Counted from the first letter of the stretch, positions 26,880 to 37,256 are shown. The stretch is DNA of 64,000 nucleotides from Corynebacterium frankenforstense (GCF_030211955.1 NZ_JASODI010000009.1:1-64000); one strand, 5' to 3'. The notes: generated by a model not told the origin, from the sequence alone. Program-made: numbers and translations.

Positions 26880-27473
26880 TCAGGCCTCGGGCTCGTCGTC
26901 GTGGCCGAAGGGGTCGCGGTCCACGCCCGGCATCCAGGTGTTGCCCGCGTGGTCCCAGCCGTGGGCCTTGACGACCTTCTTCGCCGCGCGCTTGTTGCGC
27001 CCGACCAGCACGTCCAGGTAGACGAAGCCGTCGAGGTGGCCGACCTCGTGCTGGAAGCAGCGCGCGAGGAAGCCCTCGCCCTCGGCGGTGACCTCGTTGC
27101 CGTCGAGGTCGAAGCCGGTGACCTTGGCCCAGTGGGCGCGGCCGGTGGGGAAGCCCTCGCCGGGCACGGACAGACAGCCCTCGTCGTCGGAGCCGTCGAC
27201 AGCCGGCATGGTCTGCGGGATCTCGGAGGTCTCCAGGGTGGGGTTGAGGAAGTAGCCCTCGTGCCAGTGGCCCTCGTCGTCGGGGCACTTGTAGACGAAG
27301 ATGCGCAGGTCGAGGCCGATCTGGTTGGCGGCCAGGCCGACGCCGTGGGCCACCTTCATGGTCTCGAACATGTCGTCGATGAGCTCGCGGTACTGCGAGA
27401 ACGGCTCCTCGGCGGGGCGCGTGGGGTTGTGCAGGACGGGGTCGCCGTAGATGACGATGGGCCGGACAGTCAT
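26880..27473 (-). CDS. def: Peptide deformylase
   Basis: This 197-residue metalloenzyme removes the formyl group from new protein N-termini. All three family motifs are present: [17 protein letters not shown] with the metal Cys, and QHEVGHLDG with both metal histidines and the catalytic Glu. Further marks are [18 protein letters not shown] and a C-terminal polar tail. The ATG at 27473 has TAAACT (27481-27486, complement) with a 7-base spacer and no ribosome binding site, so the operon def-GNAT-xth appears to start with a leaderless transcript. Upstream in-frame ATGs to 27506 would overlap the divergent gene and are not supported. Confidence 0.97.
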   Translation of the reverse strand: MTVRPIVIYGDPVLHNPTRPAEEPFSQYRELIDDMFETMKVAHGVGLAANQIGLDLRIFVYKCPDDEGHWHEGYFLNPTLETSEIPQTMPAVDGSDDEGCLSVPGEGFPTGRAHWAKVTGFDLDGNEVTAEGEGFLARCFQHEVGHLDGFVYLDVLVGRNKRAAKKVVKAHGWDHAGNTWMPGVDRDPFGHDDEPEA

Positions 27474-27489
27474 GGCATACAGTTTAGGC
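27474..27489. promoter_or_regulatory. Overlapping divergent leaderless promoters, def / DUF3263
   Basis: Only 16 bases separate the two start codons. Each gene's -10 lies partly beyond this gap: TAAACT for def at 27481-27486 on the complement and TACAGT for the DUF3263 gene at 27478-27483 on the plus strand. The two hexamers share 27481-27483, so RNA polymerase cannot melt both at once. Confidence 0.6.
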
Positions 27490-27705
27490 ATGTCCACCCC
27501 GGCCACCGATGCGGACCTCCTCGAGTTCGCCGAACACGCCCCGCGCTCGCCGGGCGCGCGCGACGAGGCGATCCGGGAGCGGCTGGGGATCTCGCCGGTG
27601 CGCTACTACCAGCGGTTGAACAGACTGATTGACGATGCCGACGCGCGCGCGGCGCACCCGTTGCTGATGGCGCGCCTGGAGCGGCTGCGCGACCGGGGGT
27701 TGTGA
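27490..27705 (+). CDS. Small DUF3263 protein
   Basis: This 71-residue protein is of the DUF3263 family, which is widespread in actinobacteria next to def. Visible are [42 protein letters not shown], which looks like a small helix-turn-helix, and a basic C-terminus. A DNA-binding role is suggested by fold only. The ATG at 27490 has TACAGT with a 6-base spacer, so the mRNA is probably leaderless. A LytR_C-domain gene follows with its own promoter. Confidence 0.8.
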   Translation: MSTPATDADLLEFAEHAPRSPGARDEAIRERLGISPVRYYQRLNRLIDDADARAAHPLLMARLERLRDRGL

Positions 27706-27843
27706 GCGGGGCGCTGCGGGGTGGGCGTGCGGGGTGCGCGCCGGGGTGCGGGGTCCGTGGTTCCGGGGTGCGGGGGATCTTCTGTGCGGCCGCTCCGGCA
27801 TGGCGGCGGACGGCTGGTGAGCAAATGTATTAGTGTTACGCGT

Positions 27844-28734
<891 letters not shown>

Positions 28735-28870
28735 CGCCGCGGCGTCGGTGTGCCCGGCGGCGGTGTGCCCGACGCCCGTCCATTCGTGGGCCTTTTCATT
28801 CACCGCGGCCCGGGTCGGGCCCGCCGGATTCCTTCCGCGCCTGCCCGCCCGGTAATCTCCAGGTGACGGC

Positions 28871-30121
28871 GTGAAAACGCCCGAGGACCACACCCGCAAC
28901 CCCGAAAGGCCGGGCCCAGAAGCGATGACACCTCCGGCACAGCCCCGCGGCTGGGAGCACCCCGGCACCCGCTCCGAGGTCACCCCGATCCCGTTCAAGC
29001 GCAGCCCCCGCCACACCATCGGTGTCGAGTGGGAGGTCGCCCTGATCGACCCGGAGACCCGCGACCTGGCCCCGCGCGCCGCGGAGGTCATCGCGGACGT
29101 CAAGGCCAACCACCCGGAGATCCACCTCGAGCGCGAGTTCCTGCAGAACACCGTCGAGCTGGTCACCGGGGTGTGCGATTCTGTGCCGCAGATCGTCGCC
29201 GAGCTCGGCCACGACCTGGCCGCCGTGCGCGAGTCCGCCGGCAAGCTGGGCCTGAAGCTGTGGGGCTCCGGCTCGCACCCCTTCTCCGACTTCCGCGAGA
29301 ACCCGGTCAGCGAGAAGGGCTCCTACAACGAGATCATCGAGCGCACCCGCTACTGGGGCAGCCAGATGCTCATCTGGGGCATCCACGTCCACGTCGGAAT
29401 CAGCCACGAGGACCGCGTGTGGCCGATCATCAACGCGATGATGACCAAGTTCCCGCACCTGCTGGCCCTTACGGCCTCCTCGCCGGGCTGGGACGGCATC
29501 GACACCGGCTACGCCTCCAACCGCACGATGCTCTACCAGCAGCTGCCCACCGCCGGCCTTCCCCACCAGTTCAGCACCTGGGCCGAGTGGGAGGGCTACA
29601 TGCACGACCAGGACATCTCCGGGGTGATCAACCACACCGGCTCGATGCACTTCGACATCCGCCCCGCGCCGAAGTGGGGCACCATCGAGGTCCGCGTCTC
29701 CGACGCCACGAGCAACCTGCGCGAGCTGGCCGCCGTGGTGGCGCTGACCCACTGCCTGGTCGTCCACTACGACCGGATGATCGACCGCGGCGAGGACCTG
29801 CCGATCCTGCAGCCCTGGCACGTCGAGGAGAACAAGTGGCGCGCCGCCCGCTACGGGCTCGAGGCGCTGGTGATCACCTCGCAGGCCACCGACGAGCGGT
29901 GGGTCTCCGAGGAGCTCTCCGAGCTGGCAGACACGCTCGCCCCGCTGGCCGGGGAGATCGGCTGCGCCGAGGAGCTGGCGCTCATCCCGGAGATCCTCGA
30001 GCGCGGCGCCGGGTATGCCCGCCAGCGCCGGCTCTTCGAGAAGCACGGCTCGTGGCTGCCGGCCGTCGACGCGACGATCGCGGAGATGGACGAGCTCACC
30101 CCGCCCACCCACGGCGAGTAG
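28871..30121 (+). CDS. YbdK-type carboxylate-amine ligase (glutamate-cysteine ligase 2 family)
   Basis: This protein (416 residues from the GTG at 28871, 398 from the ATG at 28925) belongs to the GCS2/YbdK ATP-dependent carboxylate-amine ligases. Motifs include [75 protein letters not shown] and [25 protein letters not shown]. coli YbdK has weak glutamate-cysteine ligase activity; corynebacteria use mycothiol, so the true product here is uncertain. TAATCT at 28853-28858 is a likely -10. Neither start has a good ribosome binding site (GAAAGG lies 16 bases before the ATG), so the start remains open. Confidence 0.85.
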   Translation: MKTPEDHTRNPERPGPEAMTPPAQPRGWEHPGTRSEVTPIPFKRSPRHTIGVEWEVALIDPETRDLAPRAAEVIADVKANHPEIHLEREFLQNTVELVTGVCDSVPQIVAELGHDLAAVRESAGKLGLKLWGSGSHPFSDFRENPVSEKGSYNEIIERTRYWGSQMLIWGIHVHVGISHEDRVWPIINAMMTKFPHLLALTASSPGWDGIDTGYASNRTMLYQQLPTAGLPHQFSTWAEWEGYMHDQDISGVINHTGSMHFDIRPAPKWGTIEVRVSDATSNLRELAAVVALTHCLVVHYDRMIDRGEDLPILQPWHVEENKWRAARYGLEALVITSQATDERWVSEELSELADTLAPLAGEIGCAEELALIPEILERGAGYARQRRLFEKHGSWLPAVDATIAEMDELTPPTHGE

Positions 30122-30125
30122 CGGC

Positions 30126-30156
30126 GCGGCCCCGGCGGGCCCGCCCCCGGGGCCGC
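30126..30156. terminator. Hairpin between convergent ybdK-type gene and mnhG
   Basis: GCGGCCCCGG (30126-30135) pairs with CCGGGGCCGC (30147-30156). It lies between two stops and could serve both directions. No T-tract is present. Confidence 0.5.
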
Positions 30157-30171
30157 CGGAACTACAAGTCC

Positions 30172-30636
30172 CTAGACCCGCCCGTCCCGGTCGGGTCGGG
30201 CGATCTTGCCGGTCTTGGCCGTCTTGGCGGCCTTGCTGGACTTGGACGCCTTGCCGGACTTGGTGCGCAGGGAACGCTCCGCGGGGGCGTCGTTACGCGA
30301 CATGTGCTCGGGGTCGCCGTAGAGCCCCTCGCGGCGGGCCACACGGCCCAGGCGCTGGGCGGTGACCGGGTTGGTCATGAAGGTGAACAACAGCAGGAGC
30401 ACGAGCACGCCCAGGTCGCCGCGCTCGGCGACGGAGAAGTGCTCGGAGCCGAGCACACGGACGATCGCACCGGTGACGGTCAGGATCAGGCCCGTGGTCT
30501 GCGGCTTGGTGATCGCGTGCACGCGCGACATCGTGTCGCCGAAGCGGTGCAGCCCGATCGCCGCGGAGAGCACCAGGAAGGCGCCGCAGCAGATGAGGAG
30601 CAGCGAGATGAGGTCGGTGAAGAACTGCAGGTGCAT
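30172..30636 (-). CDS. mnhG: Na+/H+ antiporter subunit G (MnhG/MrpG)
   Basis: This 154-residue protein has three membrane helices (FFTDLISLLLICCGAFLVLSAAIGLHRF, GLILTVTGAIVRVL, LGVLVLLLLFTFMTNPVTAQRLGR). The family sequence GLHRFGDTMSRVHAITKPQTTGL is present. It is the last subunit of the Mnh/Mrp multisubunit cation/proton antiporter. The C-terminal tail (about 115-154) is Lys/Ala/Ser rich (KSGKASKSSKAAKTAKTGK), an unusual extension. Its ATG overlaps the mnhF stop (TGATG). Confidence 0.9.
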   Translation of the reverse strand: MHLQFFTDLISLLLICCGAFLVLSAAIGLHRFGDTMSRVHAITKPQTTGLILTVTGAIVRVLGSEHFSVAERGDLGVLVLLLLFTFMTNPVTAQRLGRVARREGLYGDPEHMSRNDAPAERSLRTKSGKASKSSKAAKTAKTGKIARPDRDGRV

Positions 30637-30911
30637 CAGGAACCGTCCCTCTTGCGGAAGCGGGCGACGGACACCGAGGAGATGAAGCCGAGCAGCGCGA
30701 CGACGAGCATCGCGTTGGAGACGGTGGTGTCCAGCGTCCAGCAGATGTAGACCGCCAGCGCGCACTGGATCATGGCGACCAGCCCGTCGAGGCCGAGCAC
30801 GCGGTCCAGGGAGTTCGGGCCGGCGAGGATCTGGTACGTCGTCAGCACGAAGGCCACGCAGAACGCGGCGGCGGCGACGGTGAGCACGCCGTTGTAGATG
30901 GTGGGGTCCAC
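30636..30911 (-). CDS. mnhF: Na+/H+ antiporter subunit F (MnhF/MrpF)
   Basis: This 91-residue protein has three membrane helices and the family core AGPNSLDRVLGLDGLVAMIQCALAVY, followed by SNAMLVVALLGFISSVSVARF. The GTG at 30911 starts VDPTIYNGVL; it lies 2 bases after the mnhE stop. The stop overlaps the mnhG start, so these subunits are translationally coupled. MnhF is needed for antiport and, in some species, bile-salt efflux. Confidence 0.9.
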   Translation of the reverse strand: MDPTIYNGVLTVAAAAFCVAFVLTTYQILAGPNSLDRVLGLDGLVAMIQCALAVYICWTLDTTVSNAMLVVALLGFISSVSVARFRKRDGS

Positions 30912-30913
30912 GG

Positions 30914-31426
30914 TCAGCTCCTCTCGAAGATTCTGATCATGTCGCGCTCGAGGCGGCGGATGTTCTCGATCTCGGCGTTGAGGTGCTCCTCGTCGTCCGC
31001 GTTGAGCAGGTGGACCGTCCACATGCGGTTGGCGATGTCGATGTCGGAGACCGAGCCGCCCGGCTGCAGGTTGTACGCCGCGGTGGCCAGGGTGAGCACC
31101 AGCTCGTTGGCCACGCGCATGGGCACCCGCACCACGGCGGTGCGCGGCGGGGCCTGCGGGCGGATGGCCAGCCAGGCGACCTGGACGGAGGCCTGGGCCA
31201 GCTGGCCGAACCAGCGCACCACGAAGCCGAAGGCGGCCGGCCAGTTCATCGAGATGTTGCTGATCGGCAGCTTCGGTAGCGGCAGCAGGACCACCACGAA
31301 GGCGGCCACGGCCAGCCCGCCGATGACGTTGGCCCAGGTGAACTCGCCCATCAGGAAGATCCACACCAGGGCCAGCAGGATGATGGCCAGGGGGCGGAAG
31401 CGGTTGCGCAGCCCGTGGTAGATCAT
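30914..31426 (-). CDS. mnhE: Na+/H+ antiporter subunit E (MnhE/MrpE)
   Basis: This 170-residue protein has N-terminal helices (PLAIILLALVWIFLMGEFTWANVIGGLAVAAFVVVLLPLP) and the cytoplasmic MnhE domain with VPMRVANELVLTLATAAYNLQPGGSVSDID and MWTVHLLNADDEE. It is the family-typical subunit E of the Mnh complex. It overlaps the mnhD stop by 4 bases. The C-terminus (RRLERDMIRIFERS) is charged. Confidence 0.9.
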   Translation of the reverse strand: MIYHGLRNRFRPLAIILLALVWIFLMGEFTWANVIGGLAVAAFVVVLLPLPKLPISNISMNWPAAFGFVVRWFGQLAQASVQVAWLAIRPQAPPRTAVVRVPMRVANELVLTLATAAYNLQPGGSVSDIDIANRMWTVHLLNADDEEHLNAEIENIRRLERDMIRIFERS

Positions 31427-33294
31427 CGGGTCTCCTCCTTGTCCGCGTCCTCGTCACCGCCGGCGTCGGTGTAGGCGTCGGCGCTGTCGCCGTTGGTGCC
31501 GGCGTTGACGTCGGCCGGGCCGCCCTCGGGGCGCTGCACCGGCGAGTGCCCGCGCTCGGCGGAGTCCAGGCAGTCGGAGCCGGCCTTACGGGCGCCGTCG
31601 GTGCCGGGCTCGTCGTCGTGGCGGTGGTCTGCACCGGTGTCCTCGCGGGTGGTCGGGTCCAGGTCGCGGCCCGGGTCGTCGGACGAGGTGCCCAGCACAG
31701 CCTCACGGTAGACCGCGACGTTGGCCGAGGACTCGGCGGCGCGCTCGGTCACGGAGACCAGCGGGCCGGCGAAAACCGTGATGGCGCACGAGGCGGCCAC
31801 CAGCAGCGCGGTGGAGGCGACCATGCCGAAGGGCACGCGCCCGACGTCCTCGCGGTCGGCGATCTCGACCTCGTCGGTGACGTCGGCCAGCGGGGAGGGC
31901 CGGGCCATGGCCAGGTTGCCCTCCGGGGCGTCCTTGCGGGAGCGCCAGAAGCCCTTGGACCAGACCAGCACCATCACGTAGAGGGTCAGCAGCGAGGTGA
32001 CCACGGCACCGCCGATGAGCAGCCAGGCCCAGAACCCGCCGACCTCGGCGCCGGCCTGCATGAGCAGCACCTTGCCGATGAACCCGGAGAACGGCGGGAT
32101 GCCGCCCAGGTTGATCGCCGGGATGAAATAGAGCACCGCGATGACCGGGGTGACGTAGAGCAGCGAGCCCAGCCGGCGCAGCGAGGAGGTGCCGGCCTGG
32201 CGCTCGATCAGGCCGACGACCAGGAAGAGCGTGGTCTGCACCAGGATGTGGTGCACGGCGTAGAAGATCGCTCCGTTCAGGCCGTGGGCGGTGCCGAGGG
32301 CCACGCCGAAGATCATGTAGCCGATGTGGCTGACCAGGGTGAACGACAAAAGTCGTTTCATGTCGTTCTGTGCCATGGCGCCGAGGATGCCCACGAGCAT
32401 CGTCGCCAGGGCCACGACCATGAGCATCGTCTGCAGCGAGCCGTCGGAGAAGATGACCGTCTGCACGCGGATGATCGAGTAGACGCCGACCTTGGTCAGC
32501 AGGCCCGCGAAGACGGCGGTGACCAGCGAGGGGGCGGTGGGGTAGGAGTCCGGCAGCCAGGCGTCCAGCGGGAAGATGGCGGCCTTGATGCCGAAGGCGA
32601 CCAGCAGCACGCCGAAGATGGCCGCGCGCGTGCCGGACGGCACGTACTCCATGCGGATGCCGACCTGGGCCATGTTGACCGTGCCCACGGCGGCGTAGAC
32701 CATGGCCAGGCCGAAGAGGAAGACCATCGAGGAGGCCATGGAGACCATCACGTAGCTGACTCCGGCGCGCACACGTGACGCGGAGCCGGACAGCGTCAGC
32801 AGGACATACGAGGCGACGAGGAAGACCTCGAAGCCGACGTAGAGGTTGAACAGGTCGCCGGCGAGGAACGAGATGTTCACGCCCATCGACAGCAGCAGGT
32901 AGGTCGGCACGAAGACGGCGACGGGGTCGTGCTCGTCGCCGTCGCGGATGCCCTGCGAGATGCCGTACCACATGACCGCGAACAGGACGAGGCCGGAGAC
33001 TGTGAGCATCACCGTCGAGAGCCGGTCGGCCACCAGCGTGATGCCCACCGGGGCCTGCCAGCCGCCGATCTGCAGGGTCTGCACGCCGAGCGAGTCGACG
33101 ACGATGACCATGACGGCCGAGAGCGTGATGGTGGCCAGCAGCGCGATGAAGGCGATGGTGCGCTGGATCATCGGATGCCGGGAGAAGACCAGCGCGAGCG
33201 CGGCGGCCAGCGCGGGGATCAGGATCGGCAGGGGGATCAGGTAGGCGATCACGGGGCCGACGGTGCCGACGAGCCCGGAGAAGTACTCACTCAT
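31423..33294 (-). CDS. mnhD: Na+/H+ antiporter subunit D (MnhD/MrpD)
   Basis: This 623-residue polytopic protein is of the NADH-quinone oxidoreductase ND5/ND2/ND4-like antiporter family. The proton-translocation core includes VFVPTYLLLSMGVNISFLAGDLFNLYVGFEVFLVASY with the key Glu, GIKAAIFPLDAWLPDSYPTAPSLVTAVFAGLLTKVGVYSI with the key Lys, and NDMKRLLSFTLVSHIGYMIFG. The last about 110 residues are an acidic, His-containing, non-conserved tail (DADKEETR at the end) not seen in most homologues. It overlaps mnhC by 8 bases. Confidence 0.93.
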   Translation of the reverse strand: MSEYFSGLVGTVGPVIAYLIPLPILIPALAAALALVFSRHPMIQRTIAFIALLATITLSAVMVIVVDSLGVQTLQIGGWQAPVGITLVADRLSTVMLTVSGLVLFAVMWYGISQGIRDGDEHDPVAVFVPTYLLLSMGVNISFLAGDLFNLYVGFEVFLVASYVLLTLSGSASRVRAGVSYVMVSMASSMVFLFGLAMVYAAVGTVNMAQVGIRMEYVPSGTRAAIFGVLLVAFGIKAAIFPLDAWLPDSYPTAPSLVTAVFAGLLTKVGVYSIIRVQTVIFSDGSLQTMLMVVALATMLVGILGAMAQNDMKRLLSFTLVSHIGYMIFGVALGTAHGLNGAIFYAVHHILVQTTLFLVVGLIERQAGTSSLRRLGSLLYVTPVIAVLYFIPAINLGGIPPFSGFIGKVLLMQAGAEVGGFWAWLLIGGAVVTSLLTLYVMVLVWSKGFWRSRKDAPEGNLAMARPSPLADVTDEVEIADREDVGRVPFGMVASTALLVAASCAITVFAGPLVSVTERAAESSANVAVYREAVLGTSSDDPGRDLDPTTREDTGADHRHDDEPGTDGARKAGSDCLDSAERGHSPVQRPEGGPADVNAGTNGDSADAYTDAGGDEDADKEETR

Positions 33295-33778
33295 TGTCCT
33301 CCCCCTTCACCGGCGCCTCGAAGGAGCGGGGGCCGAAGGTGTCGCCCTCGGAGGTGGGGCTGCCGGTCTTCGGGTCGTCGGAGGCGTCGTGGTCGGGGGC
33401 CGCGGCGGCGGTGGTGGGCCGCGCGGCGATGGCGGCGTCCTCGACGTCGTCCTCGATGACGTCCGCGGTGCGGTAGCGGTACTGGCGGTAGGCCAGGGTG
33501 AGGATGAACGCGGTCATCGCCATGGAGATGACGATGGCGGTCAGGATCATCGCCTGCGCCAGCGGGTCGGCGATCAGCCCCTCGTGGACCTCGCTGTTGC
33601 GGCCCTCGATGGGCGGGGCGCCGGCGCCGCCGCCGGCCTGCAGGATAAGCAGGTTGGCGCCGTTGCCGATCAGCAGCAGCCCCAGCATCATCTTCGTCAT
33701 GGCGCGGTCGAGCACCAGGTAGACCCCGGCGGCGACCATGGTGCCGGCGGCGAGCAGCAGGAAGAGGTTGGCGACCAT
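33287..33778 (-). CDS. mnhC: Na+/H+ antiporter subunit C (MnhC/MrpC)
   Basis: This 163-residue NuoK-like subunit has three helices: VANLFLLLAAGTMVAAGVYLVLDRAMTKMMLGLLLIGNGANLLIL and DPLAQAMILTAIVISMAMTAFILTLAYRQYR. An acidic tail of about 60 residues (IEDDVEDAAIAARP to the end) is longer than in most MnhC. The ATG at 33778 immediately precedes the mnhA stop region (one base apart), giving tight coupling in the order A-C-D-E-F-G. Confidence 0.92.
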   Translation of the reverse strand: MVANLFLLLAAGTMVAAGVYLVLDRAMTKMMLGLLLIGNGANLLILQAGGGAGAPPIEGRNSEVHEGLIADPLAQAMILTAIVISMAMTAFILTLAYRQYRYRTADVIEDDVEDAAIAARPTTAAAAPDHDASDDPKTGSPTSEGDTFGPRSFEAPVKGEDNE

Positions 33779-33779
33779 C

Positions 33780-36700
33780 TCAGCGCTCCTTTCCGTCGGT
33801 GTCGTTGTCGGTGTCGTGCTTGCCGACGCCGCGTGGGGTGCCGTGGGCGAGTGCCTCGCCCTTGCCGGTGGCGTCCGAACCGCCGGCCGCGTCCGCGGCT
33901 GCCCCCTCGGCGGCCTCGTCGGCGGCGGTGCGGGCGTGGGCGGTCCAGTCGGGTTTGGGTCTGTCGGCCGCGGCCGTCTCCGCCGCACCGGATCCACCGG
34001 CGGGCACCGGCACCGGTATCGGCGGCGAGGCGGCGATCTTGCGCGGCATCTTCTCGGCGTTGGCGTTCGCCCGGGCGCGCGCACTGGCGCGGCGGCGCTC
34101 GGTGGCGCGGGCCACGGAGCGGGCGCGGTCGCGGGCGCGCTGGCGGCGGCGCTCCTCGTCGAGGTCGATGCGCCCGCCCAGCGAGGTCAGGATGTGCATG
34201 GCCAGGCCGACGACGATGACGTAGACGCCGGCGTCGAAGAGCAGGGCCGAGGGCACGTGCATGTCGCCGATGAGCGGGACGGTCAGGTCCCAGACCTCGG
34301 AGGACAGCGGCGGGCGACCGATGAACATCGGCCAGGTGGCGCCGGCCACCGCGGCGATCAGGCCGGTGCCCAGGATGCGCGAGGGGTCGACCGGCAGGGT
34401 CGCCTCGAGCTCGGGGCGGCCGCCGGCGAGGTAGCGCAGGCACAGCGCGAGCGCGGCGACCAGGCCGCCGGCGAAGCCGCCGCCGGGGGCGTTGTGGCCG
34501 GCGAAGAAGAAGTACAGGGAGACGAGCATCATCGCCGGGAAGGCCAGGCGGGTGACCACGTCGACCATCAGGGAGCGGTTCTGCGCCTTCTCGGTCTCGA
34601 TGTCCGCGGAGAGCCAGCGGCGGCCCACGGCGCGCAGCGTCGGGCGGTGCGAGGAGCGGGAGAAGGAGCGGGTGCCGTAGATCAGGGAGGCCACGCCGAC
34701 GGCGGCGATGACGATCACGGAGACCTCGCCCATGGTGTCCCAGGCGCGCAGGTCGACGAGCAGCACGTTGACGGTGTTGGCGCCGTGGCCGATCTCCTTG
34801 GCCAGGGCGGGCATGAGCTCGGAGATGGGCCGCTCGGAGCGGGCGTTCATGGCGAAGAGCGCCACGATGGTCACCGACAGGCCGGTCGCCGCCGACAGCC
34901 AGGCGCGTGCCCGGTTGCCCTTCGGGGTGCCCTTCCACTCGGTGGTGGTGGGCATCTTGCGCAGCACCAGCATGAAGATGACCATCTGGATGGTCTCGAC
35001 GAGCACCTGGGTCAGCGCCAGGTCCGGCGCGCCGTGCAGGGCGAAGATCATGGCCAGGCCGTAGCCGGTCACGCCGACCATGATCACGCCGGACAGGCGG
35101 TTGTGGGTGCGGGTGGCACCGAGCGCGGCGAAGATGATGATCGTTGCGGCCATGGCCTGCCAGGGGCTGGCCCAGACCTCCATGCGCACGTCGTCGCGCT
35201 CGCCGAAGATCAGGGCGGTCAGCGGCGTGGCGGCGAGCACGGCGAAGATGACGCCGAGGTTGATCATCAGGGAGCCGCGCTGGGTGGAGGCGGTCAGGCG
35301 CAGCGAGAGGGTGCGCAGGAAGCTGATGACGGCGTCGTAGGCGGCGTTGGCGTCACCGAGCGCGGGCTCGTCGAGCTGCAGGCGGTGGACCACGCCGCGC
35401 TGCCAGAACATCACCGCACCGCCGGCGATGATGATCGCGGAGAGCCCCAGGGCCGGGGTCAGGCCGTGCCAGAGCGCCAGGTGCGAGGCCTCGGTGCCGG
35501 GGAAGCGGGAGCCGAGGTACTGGGCGATCGCGCCGTCGAGTGGGGCGGGCCACAGGCCCAGCCCGATGGTGAAGACGGTGAGCACCACCGGCGAGAGCCA
35601 CAGCTTGGGCCCGTAGGGGTGCATGTTGGCGATCGCCTCGGAGGTGCCGCCGCCGGAGGGGTGGTGCTCGGGCTTGGTGGCGAAGGCGCCGTAGAGGAAG
35701 AACAGGCTGTAGGCCATGGTCAGGATGCTGCCGAGCACCAGGCCGACGATCATCAGCGAGCTGGGCATGCCGACCAGGAGCGGCTCGTCCATGACCTTGT
35801 CGAGGGCGGTCTCCTTGGCCACGAAGCCGAAGAGCGGCGGGATGCCGGCCATGGAGGCCGCGGCGATGACGGCGAGGGCGAACATGAAGGGCCGCTTGCG
35901 GCCGAGTCCGGAGATCTCCTCGACGTCCCGGGTGCCGGAGGTGTGGTCGATGGCGCCGACGATCATGAACAACGTCGCCTTGAACAGCGCGTGGCCGAAG
36001 GTCAGCGCGAGGCCGGCCAGCTGGGCCTCCCGGGAGCCGATGGAGACCACCGAGATGATGAAGCCGAGCTGGGAGACGGTGCCGTAGGCCAGGATGAGCT
36101 TGAGGTCCTTCTGGCGCAGCGCCATCCAGCCGGCCACCAGCATGGTCATCAGGCCCATCGGGATGATGACCAGGTACCAGGCGCCGACGACGTTGAAGCC
36201 GGGGGCCAGGCGGGCGACCAGGTAGATGCCGGCCTTGACCATCGCCGCGGAGTGCAGGTACGCCGACACGGGCGTCGGGGCGGCCATGGCGCCGGGCAGC
36301 CAGAAGTGGAAGGGGAAAATCGCGGACTTCGACAGCGCGCCGGCGAGGATGAGGATGACGGAGACGACGATGTAGGGCTGCCCGGCGAGATCCTCGATGC
36401 CGGGGATTTCCGAGAGGTTCCACACCCCGGTCGTGGAGCCGAAGAGGATGATGCCGACGAGCATGGCGAGCCCGCCCAGCGTGGTCACCATCAGCGCCTG
36501 GCCGGCGGCGCGTCGCGAGGAGGCGCGCTCGCCGTAGTAGCCGACGAGCAGGAAGGAGAGCACGGAGGTGATCTCCCAGAACACGTACATCAGAAGCATC
36601 GCGTCGGAGATGACCAGGCCGTACATGGCGGTGGCGAAGAGCACCATCTCGCCGCCGAACTTGGCCAGGCGGTGTGGGGCGGAGTCGAAGTAGCCCCAGC

Positions 36701-36986
36701 AGTAGAGCAGCACCAGGGCGCCGACGCCGAGGATGATCAGGCTGAACAGGGCGCTGAGCCCGTCCATGCGGAACTCGAGGTTGAGGTGCAGCGGGTCGAG
36801 CCAGCGGTAGGTGGCGGTCAGGGCGCCGCCGTCGGCGAAGGTGCCGTCGAGGAAGTGCCGTGCCGTCCAGACGAATCCCGCGGCCGGCACGAGGGCGAGG
36901 AGCCCGAAGCCGGCCCGGCCCATGGCCCGGATCAGCGGTGGCGCGGCCGCCGAGGTGACGGCGAGGGCACAGAGCAGGATCAGCAC
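33780..36986 (-). CDS. mnhA: Fused Na+/H+ antiporter subunit A/B (MnhA/MrpA)
   Basis: This 1068-residue protein fuses the large ND5-like MnhA (residues about 1-800, with MYVFWEITSVLSFLLVGYY, SKSAIFPFHFWLPGAMAAPTPVSAYLHSAAMVKAGIYLVARL, KDLKLILAYGTVSQLGFIISV and FVAKETALDKVM) to an MnhB domain (about 815-960, with MMLVSLYFFFAGHNAPGGGFAGGLVAALAL). This explains the absence of a separate mnhB. The complex exchanges Na+ or other cations for protons. A Pro/Ala-rich tail follows residue 980. The GTG at 36986 follows GGGGAG. It is the first gene of the operon. Confidence 0.94.
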   Translation of the reverse strand: MLILLCALAVTSAAAPPLIRAMGRAGFGLLALVPAAGFVWTARHFLDGTFADGGALTATYRWLDPLHLNLEFRMDGLSALFSLIILGVGALVLLYCWGYFDSAPHRLAKFGGEMVLFATAMYGLVISDAMLLMYVFWEITSVLSFLLVGYYGERASSRRAAGQALMVTTLGGLAMLVGIILFGSTTGVWNLSEIPGIEDLAGQPYIVVSVILILAGALSKSAIFPFHFWLPGAMAAPTPVSAYLHSAAMVKAGIYLVARLAPGFNVVGAWYLVIIPMGLMTMLVAGWMALRQKDLKLILAYGTVSQLGFIISVVSIGSREAQLAGLALTFGHALFKATLFMIVGAIDHTSGTRDVEEISGLGRKRPFMFALAVIAAASMAGIPPLFGFVAKETALDKVMDEPLLVGMPSSLMIVGLVLGSILTMAYSLFFLYGAFATKPEHHPSGGGTSEAIANMHPYGPKLWLSPVVLTVFTIGLGLWPAPLDGAIAQYLGSRFPGTEASHLALWHGLTPALGLSAIIIAGGAVMFWQRGVVHRLQLDEPALGDANAAYDAVISFLRTLSLRLTASTQRGSLMINLGVIFAVLAATPLTALIFGERDDVRMEVWASPWQAMAATIIIFAALGATRTHNRLSGVIMVGVTGYGLAMIFALHGAPDLALTQVLVETIQMVIFMLVLRKMPTTTEWKGTPKGNRARAWLSAATGLSVTIVALFAMNARSERPISELMPALAKEIGHGANTVNVLLVDLRAWDTMGEVSVIVIAAVGVASLIYGTRSFSRSSHRPTLRAVGRRWLSADIETEKAQNRSLMVDVVTRLAFPAMMLVSLYFFFAGHNAPGGGFAGGLVAALALCLRYLAGGRPELEATLPVDPSRILGTGLIAAVAGATWPMFIGRPPLSSEVWDLTVPLIGDMHVPSALLFDAGVYVIVVGLAMHILTSLGGRIDLDEERRRQRARDRARSVARATERRRASARARANANAEKMPRKIAASPPIPVPVPAGGSGAAETAAADRPKPDWTAHARTAADEAAEGAAADAAGGSDATGKGEALAHGTPRGVGKHDTDNDTDGKER

Positions 36987-37256
36987 GCGGTGAAACTCCC
37001 CTTTTCACTTCGGTCGGGCAGGGCCAGGAAACCGGACCGGTAAGACACCCGAGCCGCGGGTCGGCGGGGGCGCTGCTGAACCCGCAGGCGGATCGCTGCC
37101 GCGGCGCGCTGAGGGGACGGGGATCTATGGGACACGGCCAACACGCCAGAGTGTACCTATATATTTCCTGGCCCGTCGCTCCGAGCCGGGGCTGTCACAC
37201 CCGCTCCGGCGTCGGTCCCGGCCCGTGGCAGCCTCGCCCCGGACCCGTGGCGGAGC
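36987..37256 (-). promoter_or_regulatory. Upstream region of the mnh operon
   Basis: No gene is supported. On the minus strand the AT-rich GGAAATATATAGGTACACT (37149-37167, complement) stands out in GC-rich surroundings and contains two -10-like hexamers (TATATA and TACACT), predicting an mnhA leader of about 160 bases. The end nearest mnhA holds the GGGGAG ribosome binding site. Nothing in the rest was recognised. Confidence 0.4.

Noticed and set aside
27721..27843. Longer N-terminus for the LytR_C protein
   Set aside because: The stretch overlaps the promoter hexamer TAGTGT and has no coding character; the GTG at 27844 fits the leaderless spacing.
33780..36986. Missing mnhB as a gene loss
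   Set aside because: The MnhB motif FFFAGHNAPGGGFAGG is present in the C-terminal part of the long MnhA, so the subunit is fused rather than lost.
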